Source: Mesostigma viride
Lineage: Eukaryota > Streptophyta > Mesostigmatophyceae > Mesostigmatales > Mesostigmataceae
Assembly: GCA_009746045.1 (NCBI GenBank)
Contig: RPFO01000331.1
Coordinates: forward strand, 1 to 64,000
Direction: 5' to 3'
DNA length: 64,000 nt
Under the pieces are notes generated by a model, which did not search any database, was not told where the DNA came from, and saw nothing but the letters and a program-made list of their open reading frames with translations. Shown here in pieces: positions 62,956 through 64,000 of this stretch. Numbering within the stretch: position 1 is the stretch's first letter; every line of letters starts with the position of its first letter. Made by a program: the position numbers and the translations under genes.

Positions 62956-63189
62956 ATGCTGGGACTCGCGATATTGTTGATGGTTCTCTTCATCATATTC
63001 GTGTCCGAGGCGATGGCGAGGAGAACCTCGTACCGTGCCTGTTGTCACCAGAGGTTCAAGGAGAAACTGGACGACCCGCGCGGGTGGCTCTGGATGACCA
63101 GGAGGACCATCGACCAGGGACCGTTCGTCGAGACACAACTGGCCTTGAGGCCGCCCGAAACCGTCGGGATCGGTGGTAATGTTTTCTAA
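62956..63189 (+). CDS. Small membrane protein with N-terminal anchor
   Basis: 77 residues from the ATG at 62956, 7 bp after TATATAAGTAG-type promoter sequence (CATATAAGTAGAG). One helix at residues 2-20 ('LGLAILLMVLFIIFVSEAM'), then a basic soluble domain with a Cys-Cys pair. Confidence 0.65.
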   Translation: MLGLAILLMVLFIIFVSEAMARRTSYRACCHQRFKEKLDDPRGWLWMTRRTIDQGPFVETQLALRPPETVGIGGNVF

Positions 63190-63211
63190 TTGCTAATATA
63201 TACGCGCATTC

Positions 63212-63645
63212 ATGAACTACGCGTCCGAACCATCCAACCCTTTGCTCGAAACGAGTCCGTCGATGCCGTACGACTCCGGCGGGGGGTCGCATCCGGTCCT
63301 AGCCCCGGGGACGTCCAAATCCACGAGACTCCCTCCCTCGCGGTCCAAAAGGGTCGCGATTTCGACGTGCAATTAGACAACAGCGTCGGCTTTCCCGTGA
63401 CTCCGGATCAGATGTCTAGCTACGTCACACTGGGCGGTAGGTTCGACCCGTCTATCGAGAGCATGCGCATCAAGGGGGGCGTCGTCGCCGCGAACAACAA
63501 TCGCACGATCACGCTCGACGACAGGAACTTGGCGCCTTACATGAACATGTATTGGGATCAGACGAAACGGGAAGACAGGTATCTGTTCTTCCCGATCGTC
63601 ACGAGCACGCAGAAACCGCCTCCAGCGGAGAGACCGGTAAATTAA
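63212..63645 (+). CDS. Hypothetical viral protein (frame-disrupted at a G6 run)
   Basis: ATG at 63212 (MNYASEPSNPL), 14 bp after CTAATATATACG. One added base in G6 (63281-63286) joins it to the long frame ending at 63645, giving about 144 residues. Hydrophilic N-terminus, then a mixed alpha/beta region ('DFDVQLDNSVGFPVTPDQMSSY', 'NRTITLDDRNLAPYMNMYW') and a Pro-rich tail. No membrane helix. Family not identified. Confidence 0.6.
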
Positions 63646-63672
63646 TCTTTACAATCATTATATATCCAGGAG

Positions 63673-64000
63673 ATGTTGGCCGTGTTCTCCGCCGTCGCTA
63701 TCGCCGGATACGTCTTACGCCCTACTACCGCTAGCAAGCCGCCCAGAGCGGCGGACACGGATCTAGAGGAGTTAGATATGGGCGGCCGTTTCCTGAAACC
63801 CGTCATTCGCGCGCCCTACACTCAGATGCTCCCCATGGCCGAGAACCAGACCAAGTACCCTGCCCCCGTCACGAACCCGGACTGCGTCAACCTCGGGGAT
63901 TCGCTAGGCTACCCGATGGTCCCGCTGTACACGTCCCGAGGCGGGTACGGGCCCGCAGAGCCCGACTACCTGTCCGCCCCCGGTGCCATACCGGGCATGG
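63673..64000 (+). CDS. Viral membrane protein, partial (runs off the right end)
   Basis: Open from the ATG at 63673 (MLAVFSAVAIAGYVLR) to the window edge, 109 codons so far. N-terminal hydrophobic helix, then a Pro/Tyr/Gly-rich luminal-type region ('PYTQMLPMAENQTKYP', 'NPDCVNLGDSLGYPMVPLYTSRGGYGP'). Its promoter contains TTATATATCC. It resembles virion-membrane proteins next to capsid genes in pattern, but was not identified. Confidence 0.6.
   Translation, partial: MLAVFSAVAIAGYVLRPTTASKPPRAADTDLEELDMGGRFLKPVIRAPYTQMLPMAENQTKYPAPVTNPDCVNLGDSLGYPMVPLYTSRGGYGPAEPDYLSAPGAIPGM

Overview
The window reads as a eukaryotic genome, most likely an alga of the green lineage (inference), joined to a stretch of large-DNA-virus (nucleocytovirus-type) genome. 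The left part is typical nuclear DNA: long tandem satellites, microsatellites, broken MYND zinc-finger genes, DNA transposons with recognisable ends, and a transposase gene interrupted by GT-AG introns. From about 35.8 kb to the right end the DNA is packed with intron-less genes on both strands, separated by short AT-rich promoters. These include an A32-type packaging ATPase, a DUF5767-like virion protein, fibre-like proteins, small membrane proteins, KilA/Bro-N-like proteins and a DDE integrase. That layout is viral.

Layout. 0.2-14.2 kb: three related MYND zinc-finger genes, all broken. The first is split by an 11.2 kb CACTA-type transposon (610-11801), which itself contains a 974 bp hAT-type element (5036-6009) with a perfect 8-bp target duplication. 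14.2-15.3 kb: intergenic. 15.3-18.7 kb: a spliced DDE-type transposase gene on the minus strand, with GGCCGGCG-bearing repeats upstream. 19.4-21.7 kb: no gene seen. 21.7-27.1 kb: two satellite arrays. 27.134-31.922 kb: a 4.8 kb palindrome without spacer whose arms match base for base except for one homopolymer. Each arm carries a membrane protein gene and a Cys/His-repeat zinc protein gene, divergent around an AT-rich inverted repeat. 31.9-35.6 kb: five successive tandem-repeat blocks. 35.8-64 kb: the viral gene block.

How the genes fit together. The viral block holds packaging (43.6 kb), virion or membrane components (47-58 kb, 62-64 kb), host-attachment candidates (51.7-55.6 kb), an integration enzyme (58.2-61.9 kb), and possible host-interaction genes with zinc fingers (35.8, 45.2, 46.2 kb and the palindrome). 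The zinc-finger genes differ from the rest. They have host-style promoters with CCAAT boxes, TATA-like elements and, for the two TRAF-type genes, perfect three-unit heat-shock elements. The structural genes have only short AT-rich elements just before the ATG. This suggests early, host-transcribed genes against late, virus-transcribed genes.

Data quality. At least eight viral genes are broken by single-base frameshifts. All thirteen shifts recognised are repaired by adding one base, and twelve lie in a G or C run of five or more. The simplest reading is systematic homopolymer undercalling in a long-read assembly rather than gene decay. Coordinates of those genes are therefore given across the shift.
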